The notes under the pieces: generated by a model
The model's input: the letters and a program-made list of their open reading frames with translations, nothing else
The model's database searches: none
What the model was told of the DNA's origin: nothing
Made by a program: the position numbers and the translations under genes
Source: Actinobacteria bacterium OK074
GTDB lineage: Bacteria; Actinomycetota; Actinomycetes; Streptomycetales; Streptomycetaceae
Direction: 5' to 3'
Length of the DNA: 64,000 nucleotides
NCBI GenBank assembly: GCA_001298575.1
Contig: LJCV01000044.1
Span: 124,001 to 188,000 of the forward strand
In this document: in pieces, positions 24,993-34,159 of the stretch
Layout: every line of letters starts with the position of its first letter
How positions within the stretch are numbered: position 1 is the first letter of the stretch

Positions 24993-26366
24993 GTGACCGC
25001 TCCCCCCACCACCGCGTCCGCCCAGCTCCTGGGCCTGCTCGCGCGCGACCTGGCGCCCGCCCGGCTCACCACCGAGCCGGGACCGGTGGCCGCGTACGCC
25101 ACCGACCGCTCCGGCACCCGCCCAGACGGTGAGCCGCTGGCCGTGGTGCACGCCCGGCGGACCGAGGACGTGACGGTCGTGCTCCGGCACGCGCACGAGC
25201 TGCGCGTGCCGGTGGTGCCGCGCGGGGCGGGCTCGGGGCTCTCGGGGGGCGCGACGGCGGGCGAGGGGGTGCTGGTCCTGGACCTGTCCGGGATGGACCG
25301 CATCCTGGAGGTGTCCGTCGACGACCAGCTCGCGGTCGTCGAACCCGGCGTGATCACCGCCGAGTTGGACCGTGCGGCGGCGGCGCACGGGCTGCGGTAC
25401 GCGCCCGATCCGGCGAGCGCGGCCCTGTCCACGATCGGCGGGAACATCGCCACCAACGCGGGCGGGCTGCGCTGCGCCAAGTACGGCGTCACCCGCGACA
25501 GCGTGCTCGGCCTGGAGGCGGTGCTCGCGGACGGCACGGTGGTGCGCACCGGCCGCCGTACCGTCAAGGGCGTCACCGGCTACGACCTGACCGCGCTGCT
25601 CACCGGCTCGGAGGGCACCCTCGCGGTGATCACGTCGGCGACGCTGCGGCTGCGGCCGGTCCCGGTGGCGACGGCGACGCTGGCCGCGTACTTCGACTCG
25701 TTCGAGACGGCGGCCGAGGCGTCGTACGCGATCGGCCGGGCCGGGGTCGTACCGGCGCTGGCCGAGCTGGTCGACGGGCCGGTGCTGCACGCCATCGACC
25801 CGGCGCTGCGCGAGCGCGGGGCCGCCCTGCTAGTGGTGCAGTGCGACGGGGCGGGTGCGGCGGCCGAGGCGGCGGCGGTCGCCCGGGTGCTCGCGCCGCT
25901 CGCGGTCACCGTCGAGCGGACCGAGGACCCGGCCGAGGCGGAGGCGCTGCTCGCGGCCCGCCGCCTGGCCCTGCCCGCGCTGGAGAAGCTGGGGCGGCCG
26001 CTGATCGAGGACATCGCCGTGCCCCGGTCCCGGCTGGCCGAGGCGGCGGCCGAGATCCGGGCGATCTCCGCCCGGCACGAGGTGCCCGTCTTCACCGTCG
26101 CGCACGCGGCGGACGGGAACCTGCACCCGATCATCGTCGTGGACCCGTCCCTGCCGGTGCTGCCGGACGCGGCCTGGGAGGCGGCGGGCGAGATCTTCGC
26201 GCTGGCCCTGCGCCTGGGCGGCACGCTGACCGGCGAGCACGGCGTGGGCGTCCTGAAACGGCAGTGGGTGGCCGACGAACTGGGGCCCGCCGCCCACGCG
26301 TTGCAGCGCAGGATCAAGGACGCGTTCGATCCCCGGGGCATCCTCAACCCCGGCAAGAGTCTCTGA
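24993..26366 (+). CDS. FAD-linked oxidase (GlcD/D-lactate dehydrogenase type)
   Basis: A 457-residue flavoprotein with an N-terminal PCMH-type FAD domain (about 35-215; VPRGAGSGLSGGATAG and STIGGNIATNAGGLRCAKYG bind the cofactor) and a C-terminal FAD-oxidase domain (about 220-455) containing HAADGNLHP and the terminal GEHGVGVLKR and FDPRGILNPGK motifs of 2-hydroxyacid dehydrogenases. GTG start at 24993 follows GGAGG. It ends the sulfonate operon. Glycolate, lactate or a sulfo-hydroxyacid such as sulfolactate are candidate substrates; the last would fit the context but is inference. Confidence 0.87.
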   Translation: MTAPPTTASAQLLGLLARDLAPARLTTEPGPVAAYATDRSGTRPDGEPLAVVHARRTEDVTVVLRHAHELRVPVVPRGAGSGLSGGATAGEGVLVLDLSGMDRILEVSVDDQLAVVEPGVITAELDRAAAAHGLRYAPDPASAALSTIGGNIATNAGGLRCAKYGVTRDSVLGLEAVLADGTVVRTGRRTVKGVTGYDLTALLTGSEGTLAVITSATLRLRPVPVATATLAAYFDSFETAAEASYAIGRAGVVPALAELVDGPVLHAIDPALRERGAALLVVQCDGAGAAAEAAAVARVLAPLAVTVERTEDPAEAEALLAARRLALPALEKLGRPLIEDIAVPRSRLAEAAAEIRAISARHEVPVFTVAHAADGNLHPIIVVDPSLPVLPDAAWEAAGEIFALALRLGGTLTGEHGVGVLKRQWVADELGPAAHALQRRIKDAFDPRGILNPGKSL

Positions 26367-26373
26367 GTGCTCC

Positions 26374-26775
26374 CTACGGCCGGGCGAGCAGCGTGCGGAC
26401 GCCCTCCGAGTCGAGCGTCAGGCCGTGGGGCGAACTGGCGTCGATGGTGAGCGAGAGATCGCCGGTCGGCCACTGGGCGGCGAGCACGCCGAGCGGCACC
26501 AGGCGGTAGCGCGAGACGAACGGCAGCAGGTCGGCCAGGGCCGGTTCGGAGGTGAAGACGGGCACGGTCGGCGCACCGCCCGGCTGTTCGAGCACGGGCA
26601 GTGCCAGCAGGGTGGGGTCGGCGACGTCCTCGTCGGGGACGTCGTCGGGCACGGGCACCAGCACCTCGGCGCCGGCGAGGGTGTCCAGGGCCTGCGCGTC
26701 GGCGGTGTGTACGGCGAGGGTGGTGAGCGCCTCCTGGACTGGAGTGGGACGGTCGTCGTTCTGGGCTGTGTCCAT
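26374..26775 (-). CDS. SseB-family protein
   Basis: A 133-residue protein with SseB N-terminal domain features: repeated hydrophobic strands (AEVLVPVPDDV, LLALPVLEQP, VPVFTSEPALADL) and a C-terminal ALTIDASSPHGL-like segment (here LSLTIDASSPHGLTL). In Streptomyces such proteins are widespread and of unknown function; no catalytic residues are recognised. Start ATG at 26775. It faces the end of the sulfonate operon with 7 bp between the stops. Confidence 0.75.
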   Translation of the reverse strand: MDTAQNDDRPTPVQEALTTLAVHTADAQALDTLAGAEVLVPVPDDVPDEDVADPTLLALPVLEQPGGAPTVPVFTSEPALADLLPFVSRYRLVPLGVLAAQWPTGDLSLTIDASSPHGLTLDSEGVRTLLARP

Positions 26776-26889
26776 GGCGGATTCCCGGTGGTGGCGGACG
26801 GCTGGGCGCCCGGAGCGGGATCACAGCGGGCGCGTTCGGGTCGCGTACCCGGTCGCCGACGCCGTATGCCGCCCCGTGCCCGGCGTTCG

Positions 26890-27369
26890 TCAGCCGAGGT
26901 GCGGCGGCTCGAACCAGGCGGGCTCGTCGGACAGCGCCAGTTTGATGCGGTGGAGGCTGTACTCGTCGAGTTTCGGCAGGGAGTCCGCCTCGAACCAGGC
27001 GACATCGAGCGACTCGTCGTCGTTGACGGCCGCCTCGCCGCCGACGGCCCGGCAGCGGAAGCAGGTGTCCATGTACTGGCAGGTGTCGCCGTTGGCGTAC
27101 GTCACCGGGCGCAGCGCCTGGACCAGCAGCACCTTCTCGACGACGATCTCCACGGCCGTCTCCTCGTGCACCTCCCGCACGGCGCACTCCGCGGGCTGCT
27201 CGCCGGGCTCCGGGATGCCGCCGATCAGCGACCAGCGACCGGTGTCGGCGCGCCGCCCGAGCAGGATCCGGCCCGCCTCGTCGAGGACGACGGCGCTGAC
27301 GCCGGGGAGCCAGAGCAGCTGGTGACCGGCCGAGGCACGGAGGGTGCGGATGAAGTCGGGAGTAGCCAT
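26890..27369 (-). CDS. Nudix hydrolase
   Basis: A 159-residue Nudix protein. The Nudix box runs from GGIPEPGE to REVHEETA (residues about 50-72) with all catalytic glutamates; the usual final glycine is replaced by alanine (EETAVEI). Nudix enzymes hydrolyse nucleoside diphosphate derivatives with Mg2+. The substrate is unknown. The ATG at 27369 is well placed, 69 bp downstream of the lnt gene on the same strand. Confidence 0.9.
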   Translation of the reverse strand: MATPDFIRTLRASAGHQLLWLPGVSAVVLDEAGRILLGRRADTGRWSLIGGIPEPGEQPAECAVREVHEETAVEIVVEKVLLVQALRPVTYANGDTCQYMDTCFRCRAVGGEAAVNDDESLDVAWFEADSLPKLDEYSLHRIKLALSDEPAWFEPPHLG

Positions 27370-27438
27370 GGGCCGACCCTAACCGGCCGGTCGGAACCGG
27401 CGGGCGAGATTGTCCGGAAACATACGATCCGGCCGGAA

Positions 27439-29070
27439 TCACGCCGTCTCGGCGGGAGCGGTCCCCGTCGCGCGCTTCTTGCGGAAGGCGCCGACGGCGA
27501 CCCAGCCGAGTCCGCCCGCGGCGACCAGCACGAGCAGCAGTTCCGGCAGTGTGCCCAGGCGGGTGGCCGGGGTCTCGGAGGAGCGCAGCGGCACCTTCTG
27601 GACGAGGTGGGCCGCGACGAACATGCCGGTCTTCTGCGTGATCCTCCCGTCCGGCATGATGATCGCGCTGACCCCGCTGGTGACCGGCACGGTGACGGTA
27701 CGGCTGGTCTCCACGGCCCGGACCCGGGACATGGCCAGCTGCTGGTAGGTCATCTCGCTGCGGTCGAAGGTCGCGTTGTTGCTGGGCACGGAGATCAGCT
27801 GGGCGCCGTCGGTGACGGTGCTGCGCACGGTCCAGTCGAACGCGGCCTCGTAGCAGGTGACCAGGCCCACCTTGGCGCCCGCCATGTCGAACACGCCCGG
27901 CTTGTGGCCCCGGCTGAAGTCCTGGCGGACCATCGTGGTCCAGTTCTTGTTGATGTGCGCGAGCAGCGACCGCATCGGCAGGTACTCGCCGAAGGGCTGC
28001 ACCTGGCGCTTGTCGTAGGTGTCCTCGGGGCCCTTCTCCGGGTCCCACAGGATCTGCTCGTTGTAGAGCTTGCCGTCCCGCTCGACGACCCCGCCGACCG
28101 AGATGGGCACGCCGATCGCCTTGGCCGCGGCGTCGATCACGGCGTACGCGTCGGGGTTGGCGAAGGGGTCGACGTCGGAGGAGTTCTCCGGCCACAGCAC
28201 GAAGTCCGGCTTGGCGGTCTTCCCGGCCTTGACCTCGGCGGCCAGCCGTTCGGTTTCACGCGCGTGGTAGTCGAGGACCGCGCGCCGCTGGGCGTTGAAC
28301 TCCAGGCCCTCGCGCGGCACGTTGCCCTGGATGACGGCGACGGTCGCGTAGCCGTTCTCCGCCTTGTCGCTGACCAGGGTGCGCGCGGCGAGCGCGGCCA
28401 CCACGGGCACGACCAGGCTCAGCAGCGCGGCCACGGCGGCCGAGCGCCGCACGGTGCGGGTGCGCCGCCCCTCGACGGCCAGGCGTACGCCCTCGTAGAG
28501 GCCGAACCCGCACAGCACCACGCCGAAGCCGAGCACGGGGGTGCCGCCGACCGCGGCGAGGGGCAGGAAGACGCCGTCCGCCTGGCCGAAGGCGACCTTG
28601 CCCCAGGGAAAGCCGCCGAACGGCACACGCGCGCGGAGGGCCTCGCCCGCGGTCCACAGGGCGGCGGCCCACAGCGGGAAGGCGGGCAGCCGGGACACCA
28701 GGGTGATGCCCGCGCCGACGAGGGCGAGGAAGACGGCCTCCGCGGCGACCAGCGCCAGCCAGGGCACGGAGCCGACCTCGACGCCGGTCCACACCAGCAG
28801 CGGCAGCAGGAAGCCGAGCCCGAACAGGTAGCCGAGGCCGAGCCCCGCCTTCCAGCTGCGACCGCGCAGCACCCACCCGAAGGCGGCGAACGCGGGCAGG
28901 GCCAGCCACCACAGGGTGCGGGGCGGGAAGCTGACGTACAGCAGCACCCCGGAGAGCGCCGCGACGGCGGCGGCGCCCACGCGCCGGGCCCACCGGACGG
29001 CCCGCGAGTCGGGCACGGGCCCCGAATCGAGCTGGTCCGGGCCTTCTACGGAGGTTGCGGTGACGGTCAC
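27439..29070 (-). CDS. lnt: Apolipoprotein N-acyltransferase
   Basis: A 543-residue membrane enzyme that transfers a third acyl chain to the N-terminal cysteine of lipoproteins. About eight hydrophobic helices (residues 25-245) precede a nitrilase-like domain (about 255-490) with catalytic residues visible in VLWPENSSDVDPF (Glu), DKRQVQPFGEYLP (Lys) and LVTCYEAAFD (Cys). C-terminal helix LLLVLVAAGGLGWVAVGAF, then a basic tail. GTG start at 29070. Consistent with the several lipoproteins in this window. Confidence 0.92.
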   Translation of the reverse strand: MTVTATSVEGPDQLDSGPVPDSRAVRWARRVGAAAVAALSGVLLYVSFPPRTLWWLALPAFAAFGWVLRGRSWKAGLGLGYLFGLGFLLPLLVWTGVEVGSVPWLALVAAEAVFLALVGAGITLVSRLPAFPLWAAALWTAGEALRARVPFGGFPWGKVAFGQADGVFLPLAAVGGTPVLGFGVVLCGFGLYEGVRLAVEGRRTRTVRRSAAVAALLSLVVPVVAALAARTLVSDKAENGYATVAVIQGNVPREGLEFNAQRRAVLDYHARETERLAAEVKAGKTAKPDFVLWPENSSDVDPFANPDAYAVIDAAAKAIGVPISVGGVVERDGKLYNEQILWDPEKGPEDTYDKRQVQPFGEYLPMRSLLAHINKNWTTMVRQDFSRGHKPGVFDMAGAKVGLVTCYEAAFDWTVRSTVTDGAQLISVPSNNATFDRSEMTYQQLAMSRVRAVETSRTVTVPVTSGVSAIIMPDGRITQKTGMFVAAHLVQKVPLRSSETPATRLGTLPELLLVLVAAGGLGWVAVGAFRKKRATGTAPAETA

Positions 29071-29144
29071 CCGGGGAGTGTACGGCGCGTGTCCATGAGG
29101 CCGTCGAGGGCCCGGGTCGCGCCGCGGGGGCCGCGCCCGGCCGG

Positions 29145-29705
29145 TCAGCGCGCGGAGCCCGCCACCGGCGGGTCCAGCCGGTCGCGGATGATCCGTACGG
29201 CGGCCTCGGCATTGTCCACGGTGATCGTGAACGTGTGCCCGTCCCACAGCCGCAGGACCAGCCCCTCGCCCCGGCGTACGACGACGGCGGTGCCCTTCTC
29301 GGGCCGCCAGCGGTAGCCCCAGCCGCCCCACTGGCGCGGAGTGACGCGGGGCGCGAAGTCGGCGCCCGCGACCTGGTCGAGGGGGATGCGGCGGCGGGGC
29401 AGGCCGATGTGGCCGCAGCGCACTTCCAGGCAGTCCCGGTCGACCTTCACGGCCACGTGCACGAACGCGAGGGTGCCGAAGAGCACGAGCAGTCCGGCGG
29501 CGATGCAGCCCACCACGGACATGGCGAGGGGGGCGGTGCCGGTCGTCCACGCGGAGTCGACGGCCAGTTCGATGCCGAGGGCCAGGCAGGCGGCGCCGGC
29601 CAGCGCGAGCACCCACTGGACGCGGTTGGTCGCGCGGCCGGTCCAGATCTCGGGCTGCCAGGGCTCGGACTGGGGGGCGTGTTCGCCGGGGGGCTGGTCC
29701 CTCAT
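29145..29705 (-). CDS. Small membrane protein with a PH-like C-terminal domain, function unknown
   Basis: A 186-residue protein with two hydrophobic helices (about residues 28-48 and 58-82) followed by a beta-rich segment (VDRDCLEVRCGHIGLPRRR, IPLDQVAGADF) that looks like a bacterial PH-like domain. I do not recognise the exact family. I chose the ATG at 29705 because it starts directly before the polar N-terminus; a longer in-frame start would add an unlikely tail. It lies between a racemase and lnt, all on the minus strand. Confidence 0.7.
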   Translation of the reverse strand: MRDQPPGEHAPQSEPWQPEIWTGRATNRVQWVLALAGAACLALGIELAVDSAWTTGTAPLAMSVVGCIAAGLLVLFGTLAFVHVAVKVDRDCLEVRCGHIGLPRRRIPLDQVAGADFAPRVTPRQWGGWGYRWRPEKGTAVVVRRGEGLVLRLWDGHTFTITVDNAEAAVRIIRDRLDPPVAGSAR

Positions 29706-29799
29706 GCCTATGAGAATACGCAGGTTTCGCGGCGCGGGGACCGGGTCGTGGACAGCCGCTGCTCCGGGTGGGCGCACCCGTCCACCGGGGCGCCGTGGG

Positions 29800-30585
29800 T
29801 CAGCGGGCGGGGCTGGTGGACCGCAGGACGCGCCCCTCGGCGTAGGCCAGCGCCGGTGCGGGCAGGCCGCCCTCGCGACCGCTGAGAATCACCGTCACGC
29901 CGCCGGTGGCTGCCGCCTCCGGGTCCGGCTGCGCGCCGATGCGGCGCAGTGCCTGGGCGGCGACCGCACCGGCCGAGGCGTGCAGGACCAGCGGCGGACG
30001 GCCGGGCCGCTGCACCACCGTACGGATGCGTTCGGCGACGAGTTCGTAATGGGTGCAGCCCAGGACGACGGTCGTTACCCCGGCGGGGGTCAGCTCGGCG
30101 GCGGCGGCCACGGCGGCGGTGATCGCCGTCTCGTCGGCGTGCTCCACGGCCTCGGCCAGACCCCAGCAGGGCACCTCGGTGACGTCGGCGTCGGCGGCGA
30201 ACTCCTCGATGAGGCCGCACTGGTAGGGGCTGCCGGTGGTGGCGGGCGTGGCCCAGATCGCGATCCGGCCGCCGCCGGCCGCGGCCGGCTTGATCGCGGG
30301 GACCGTGCCGATGACCGGGATGCCCGGTTCGAGCAGGCCCCGCAGGGCGGGCAGCGAGTGGACGCTCGCGGTGTTGCAGCCGACGATCAGGGCGTCGGGC
30401 CGGTGCGCGGCGGCGGCCTCGGCGACGGCCAGGGCGCGCCGGGTGAGGTCCTCGGGGGTGCGCGGGCCCCAGGGCATGCCGTCGGGGTCCAGGGAGAGCA
30501 CGAGATCCGCGTCGGGCCGCAGCCGGCGGACCGCGGCGGTGGCGGGAAGCAGGCCGATTCCGGAGTCCATGAGCGCGATCTTCAC
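29800..30585 (-). CDS. Aspartate/glutamate racemase family protein
   Basis: A 261-residue Asp/Glu racemase superfamily protein. The two catalytic cysteines are present in VGCNTASVHSL and VVLGCTHYELV, and the N-terminal MDSGIGLLPATAAV replaces the MurI motif DSGVGGLTV. It is therefore more divergent than housekeeping MurI and may be a paralogue that supplies D-glutamate or acts on another amino acid. GTG start at 30585, divergent from the HpnB-like gene across 57 bp. Confidence 0.85.
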   Translation of the reverse strand: MKIALMDSGIGLLPATAAVRRLRPDADLVLSLDPDGMPWGPRTPEDLTRRALAVAEAAAAHRPDALIVGCNTASVHSLPALRGLLEPGIPVIGTVPAIKPAAAGGGRIAIWATPATTGSPYQCGLIEEFAADADVTEVPCWGLAEAVEHADETAITAAVAAAAELTPAGVTTVVLGCTHYELVAERIRTVVQRPGRPPLVLHASAGAVAAQALRRIGAQPDPEAAATGGVTVILSGREGGLPAPALAYAEGRVLRSTSPAR

Positions 30586-30642
30586 CCGGTCACCATAGAG
30601 GATGCGTCCCGCCGGGCCGCCCCCGTGGGGGACACTGCGCGG

Positions 30643-31872
30643 GTGAGCGCTGTCGCCTGGATCACCGCCGCTTCACTCGCCGCCTGGCTGTGGCTGCTGC
30701 TCTGCCAGGGCTTCTTCTGGCGTACGGACGTCAGGCTGCCGCCGCGCGCCGAGCCGGACGTGTGGCCGTCCGTCGCCGTCGTCGTCCCCGCGCGCGACGA
30801 GGCCGCGGTGCTGCCGGAGAGCCTGCCCTCACTGCTCGCTCAGGACTATCCGGGCCGGGCCGAGGTCTTCCTCGTCGACGACGGCAGCACCGACGGCACC
30901 GGGGAGCTGGCCCGCGAACTGGCGCGACGGCACGGCGGGCTGCCGCTGACCGTGGGTTCGCCCGGCGAGCCGCCTGCGGGCTGGACGGGCAAGCTGTGGG
31001 CGGTGCGGCACGGCATCGCTCTCGCACACGCGCGTGAGCCCGATTTCCTCCTCCTTACGGATGCCGACATCGCGCACGCCCCGGACAGCCTGCGGAGCCT
31101 GGTGGCCGCGGCGCACACCAGTGGCTTCGACCTGGTCTCGCAGATGGCCCGGCTGCGCGTGGAGAGCGTCTGGGAGCGGCTGGTGGTACCGGCGTTCGTC
31201 TACTTCTTCGCCCAGCTGTACCCGTTCCGCCGGATCGCCGTCCCCGCCTCCCGCACGGCCGCCGCCGCGGGTGGCTGTGTGCTGCTGCGCACCGAGACCG
31301 CCGTACGGGCCCGGATCCCGGACGCCGTCCGGCAGGCCGTCATCGACGACGTGGCGCTCGCCCGGGCCGTCAAGGGCAGCGGCGGCCGTGTCTGGCTGGG
31401 CCTGGCGGAGCGGGTCGACAGCGTGCGCCCGTACCCGCGGCTGCACGACCTGTGGCGCATGATCTCGCGCAGTGCCTACGCCCAGCTGCGCCACAACCCG
31501 CTGCTCCTGCTGGGCACGGTCCTGGGCCTGGCCCTGGTGTACCTGGTGCCGCCGGTCGCGCTCGTCGCGGGGCTCGCAGGCGCAGGCAGGGCCGTGGCGG
31601 TGCTCGGCGGGGCGGCGTGGCTGGTGATGACGGCGACGTACGTACCGATGCTGCGCTACTACCGCCAGCCGCTGTGGCTCGCCCCGCTGCTGCCGGTGAC
31701 CGCGTTCCTGTACCTCCTCATGACGGTCGACTCGGCGGTGCAGCACTACCGGGGGCGCGGAGCCGCCTGGAAGGGGCGCACGTATGCGCGCCCCGACCCG
31801 GCCCTGGACGCGCGCTCCGGCGCGGACGGGCGGGCCGCCGTCGACGAACGCGCCGTGGCCGACGAGCCGTGA
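30643..31872 (+). CDS. Family 2 glycosyltransferase (HpnB-like)
   Basis: A 409-residue membrane-anchored GT2. An N-terminal helix is followed by the GT-A domain: SVAVVVPARDEAAVLPESL, VFLVDDGSTDGTGELAREL with nucleotide-binding DD, and LLLTDADIAHAPDSL with the DxD. The GEPPAGWTGKLWAVRHGI segment and C-terminal helices (about residues 280-370) match what I remember of hopanoid-associated HpnB. No other hopanoid gene is in the window. The C-terminal 30 residues are Asp/Ala-rich and probably disordered. GTG start at 30643. Confidence 0.8.
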   Translation: MSAVAWITAASLAAWLWLLLCQGFFWRTDVRLPPRAEPDVWPSVAVVVPARDEAAVLPESLPSLLAQDYPGRAEVFLVDDGSTDGTGELARELARRHGGLPLTVGSPGEPPAGWTGKLWAVRHGIALAHAREPDFLLLTDADIAHAPDSLRSLVAAAHTSGFDLVSQMARLRVESVWERLVVPAFVYFFAQLYPFRRIAVPASRTAAAAGGCVLLRTETAVRARIPDAVRQAVIDDVALARAVKGSGGRVWLGLAERVDSVRPYPRLHDLWRMISRSAYAQLRHNPLLLLGTVLGLALVYLVPPVALVAGLAGAGRAVAVLGGAAWLVMTATYVPMLRYYRQPLWLAPLLPVTAFLYLLMTVDSAVQHYRGRGAAWKGRTYARPDPALDARSGADGRAAVDERAVADEP

Positions 31873-31909
31873 GCCGTGCGCCGTCCCGCGCTCCCGTGCG
31901 CCCCGGGCG

Positions 31910-33202
31910 TCATTTGCGCCCCGGGGTCCAGTTCATGCCCCAGCCGTAGGCGCGGTCGACGGTGCGCTGCGGGCTGACTCCGCGCTCGGCGACCAGGTAG
32001 CGGGCCTCCCGGCGGACCTCCAGGTCGCCGCCGGTGTTGGTGAGCAGGGCGAGCGCGCACACGGTGGAGGGGACCGTGCACTCGTCGAGCGAGAAGTCGA
32101 CCGGGGCGCCGTGCTGCGGCCGCAGGGTGACCGTGCCGTGCACGTCGGCGAAGGAGCGGGCGCCCTCGTAGATGGTCACGAAGACGAGGATGCGGCGGAA
32201 GTCGCGCGCGTGGTCGAGGCTGACGGTGAGGTTCTCGCCGCTCGCGAGGGCCCCGGTGCGGTCGTCGCCGTCCAGGTGGATGTACGGCGGCCGGTTGAGG
32301 GACCCGAACGCGTTGCCCAGCGCCTGGACGACGCCCTTGCGGCCGTCGGACAGCTCGTACAGGGCGCACAGGTCCAGGTCCAGGCGCGGGGGCCCCGCCA
32401 CGGCCCGGCCGAGCTTGGCGCCCCAGCCGGACGGCTCCTGCGCCTCCTTGCGCACCTGCTGCCAGGTGAGGTTCACGCGCAGGACGCCGGAGGTGCCGCC
32501 CTGTTTGGCGAGGGAGACCGTGGGGGCCTGTTTGGTGAGCGTGACCTTGGAGAGCCGGACCGGGGCCGCCGGAGGGGGCGGCGGGGGCGGCCTCGGCGGC
32601 GGCGACGGCGGCGTGAAGACCGGCGGGGCGGGCAGGTCGACGCGGGTCGCGGGCGCGGGCGGCGGGGGCGGCGTCTGCCGGGGTTCGTCGACGGTGATGC
32701 CGTAGTCCGTGGCGAGACCGGCGAGTCCGCTGTCGTAGCCCTGGCCGACGGCGCGGAACTTCCAGGCGCCCTGGCGGCGGTACAGCTCCCCCAGGACGAA
32801 GGCGGTCTCCACGGTCGCGGACGCGTCGAAGCGGGCGATCTCGGTGCCCCGCTCGGCGTCGAGCACACGCACGTACAGGCCCGGCACCCGGCCGAAGGTG
32901 CCGCCGTCGGCCGAGGCGGCCAGCACCACGCGCTCGATCGCGGGCTCCACGCGCGCGAGGTCGACGTAGAGCGTGTCGGTCACCCGGCCGCCCGCGCCGC
33001 GCTTGCCCTCGTGCCGCACCGCGCCGGAGGCGTGCGCCGGCTGGTTGTAGAAGACGAAGTCGCCGTCGGAGCGGACCCGGTCGGCGACCAGCAGCAGCGC
33101 CGAGGCGTCCGCGTCGGGCACTCCGGGTCCGGAAGTCCACCCCAATTCGACGCGCAGAGCGGCCGTCGGCACCGCGACGTTCGATCCTTTGGCCATTGAC
33201 AT
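31910..33202 (-). CDS. Double TerD-domain protein with proline-rich linker
   Basis: A 430-residue protein with an N-terminal TerD domain (about 3-175: [58 protein letters not shown] in part), a linker of about 45 residues rich in proline (PPPPPPAAP), and a second TerD-like domain (about 225-430). TerD proteins bind calcium and are linked to tellurite and stress responses; Streptomyces has many. The ATG at 33202 has GGGGG upstream; an ATG two codons later is also possible. The C-terminal domain is the more divergent. Confidence 0.9.
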   Translation of the reverse strand: MSMAKGSNVAVPTAALRVELGWTSGPGVPDADASALLLVADRVRSDGDFVFYNQPAHASGAVRHEGKRGAGGRVTDTLYVDLARVEPAIERVVLAASADGGTFGRVPGLYVRVLDAERGTEIARFDASATVETAFVLGELYRRQGAWKFRAVGQGYDSGLAGLATDYGITVDEPRQTPPPPPAPATRVDLPAPPVFTPPSPPPRPPPPPPPAAPVRLSKVTLTKQAPTVSLAKQGGTSGVLRVNLTWQQVRKEAQEPSGWGAKLGRAVAGPPRLDLDLCALYELSDGRKGVVQALGNAFGSLNRPPYIHLDGDDRTGALASGENLTVSLDHARDFRRILVFVTIYEGARSFADVHGTVTLRPQHGAPVDFSLDECTVPSTVCALALLTNTGGDLEVRREARYLVAERGVSPQRTVDRAYGWGMNWTPGRK

Positions 33203-33625
33203 GGCGGCCCCCAATCTCACGTACTCACGTGTCACCGCACCGCACGCGGGCCCGCACCCCGCGCGGTCCGTTCGGATCCGTTCCGGTCAACTTATTCCTC
33301 CGCGGCTGTGAACTCGCCATGAGTTGCGCCGCAAGAGGGTCATCAGCCGGATCCCGGAACCCGCGCGAACAGGGCAGAAGTCCGGGCGATCCAGGCGATA
33401 CGGCGGTCCGGAATCCGCCCGAACGGCCCTCCGCGGAGCCCGAGGAAGCGGTTTCCGGCCAACGGTAACCATGCCGGAACTCGCCTTTTACACGATCAGA
33501 ACGCAGTTTGCCGCCCTTTTTTGCCGAGTTCGCTCGCATTGGGGATCCCGGCCCCCTGCCGACACGGGAAACAACCCTCTGATCGGTCTCCCCAACCAGC
33601 ACATCGTGGGCTTAACTTAGGTGCC
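33203..33625. other. 423-bp intergenic region between divergent TerD and DUF6643-like genes
   Basis: The first part is G/C-rich without clear structure apart from a TCACGTACTCACGTG-type repeat at about 33217-33233. The part from about 33485 to 33545 is noticeably A/T-richer (for example CTTTTTTGCC) than its surroundings and probably carries promoter elements for the gene at 33626. I could not assign -35/-10 boxes with confidence and see no coding ORF. Confidence 0.4.
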
Positions 33626-34072
33626 ATGACCTCCCCCCGCTCCAGCTATGGCGGCGGCTACTACTCCGCGTCGCCTTTCCCGGACACTCCGATCTACGAC
33701 TCGCTCGTGGCCGAGCGGGGCACCCCGCAGATCGCCCCGATCCGGGTCCCTCTGGCGTACGAGTCGAGCAGTAACCTGCCCGCGCTCCCCTCGGCGCTGC
33801 CCGCGCTGCCGCCCGGACCCTCGCAGCAGCAGGGGTACGGCTACCAGCAGATGCCGCAGCCCACTCCGCTCCAGCAGGCGCCCACCGCGTACATCCCGCA
33901 GCAGGCCGCCGCCCCGCGCGGATACCCCGGCCCGCAGCAGCAGCAACAGCAGCCGCGCCCGGCGATGCCCGGCACGGGGTACGAGGCGATGCGCCCGGCG
34001 GCGCCCCGTCCGGCCCCGCCGCAGCAGTACCAGGATCCGTACAACAACGGTCAGCAGTACCGGGGTTACTGA
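33626..34072 (+). CDS. Pro/Gln-rich low-complexity protein (DUF6643-like)
   Basis: A 148-residue protein that starts MTSPRSSYGGGYYSASPFPD followed by TPIYDSLVAERGTPQIAPI, a conserved N-terminal block I associate with the Streptomyces family DUF6643, then a long Pro/Gln/Tyr-rich tail with Gln runs (QQQQQQ near residue 113). No membrane segment or signal is seen. The function is unknown; the tail should be disordered. The ATG at 33626 has only a weak ribosome-binding site (TTAGGTG). Confidence 0.8.
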   Translation: MTSPRSSYGGGYYSASPFPDTPIYDSLVAERGTPQIAPIRVPLAYESSSNLPALPSALPALPPGPSQQQGYGYQQMPQPTPLQQAPTAYIPQQAAAPRGYPGPQQQQQQPRPAMPGTGYEAMRPAAPRPAPPQQYQDPYNNGQQYRGY

Positions 34073-34159
34073 CCGGGAGGCCGGCACCGGGGTCGTCGGC
34101 ACGCGGCCGTCGCACAGAGGCGACGGGAGGTTGTCGGTGCCGACTGGCACCATGGCCTC

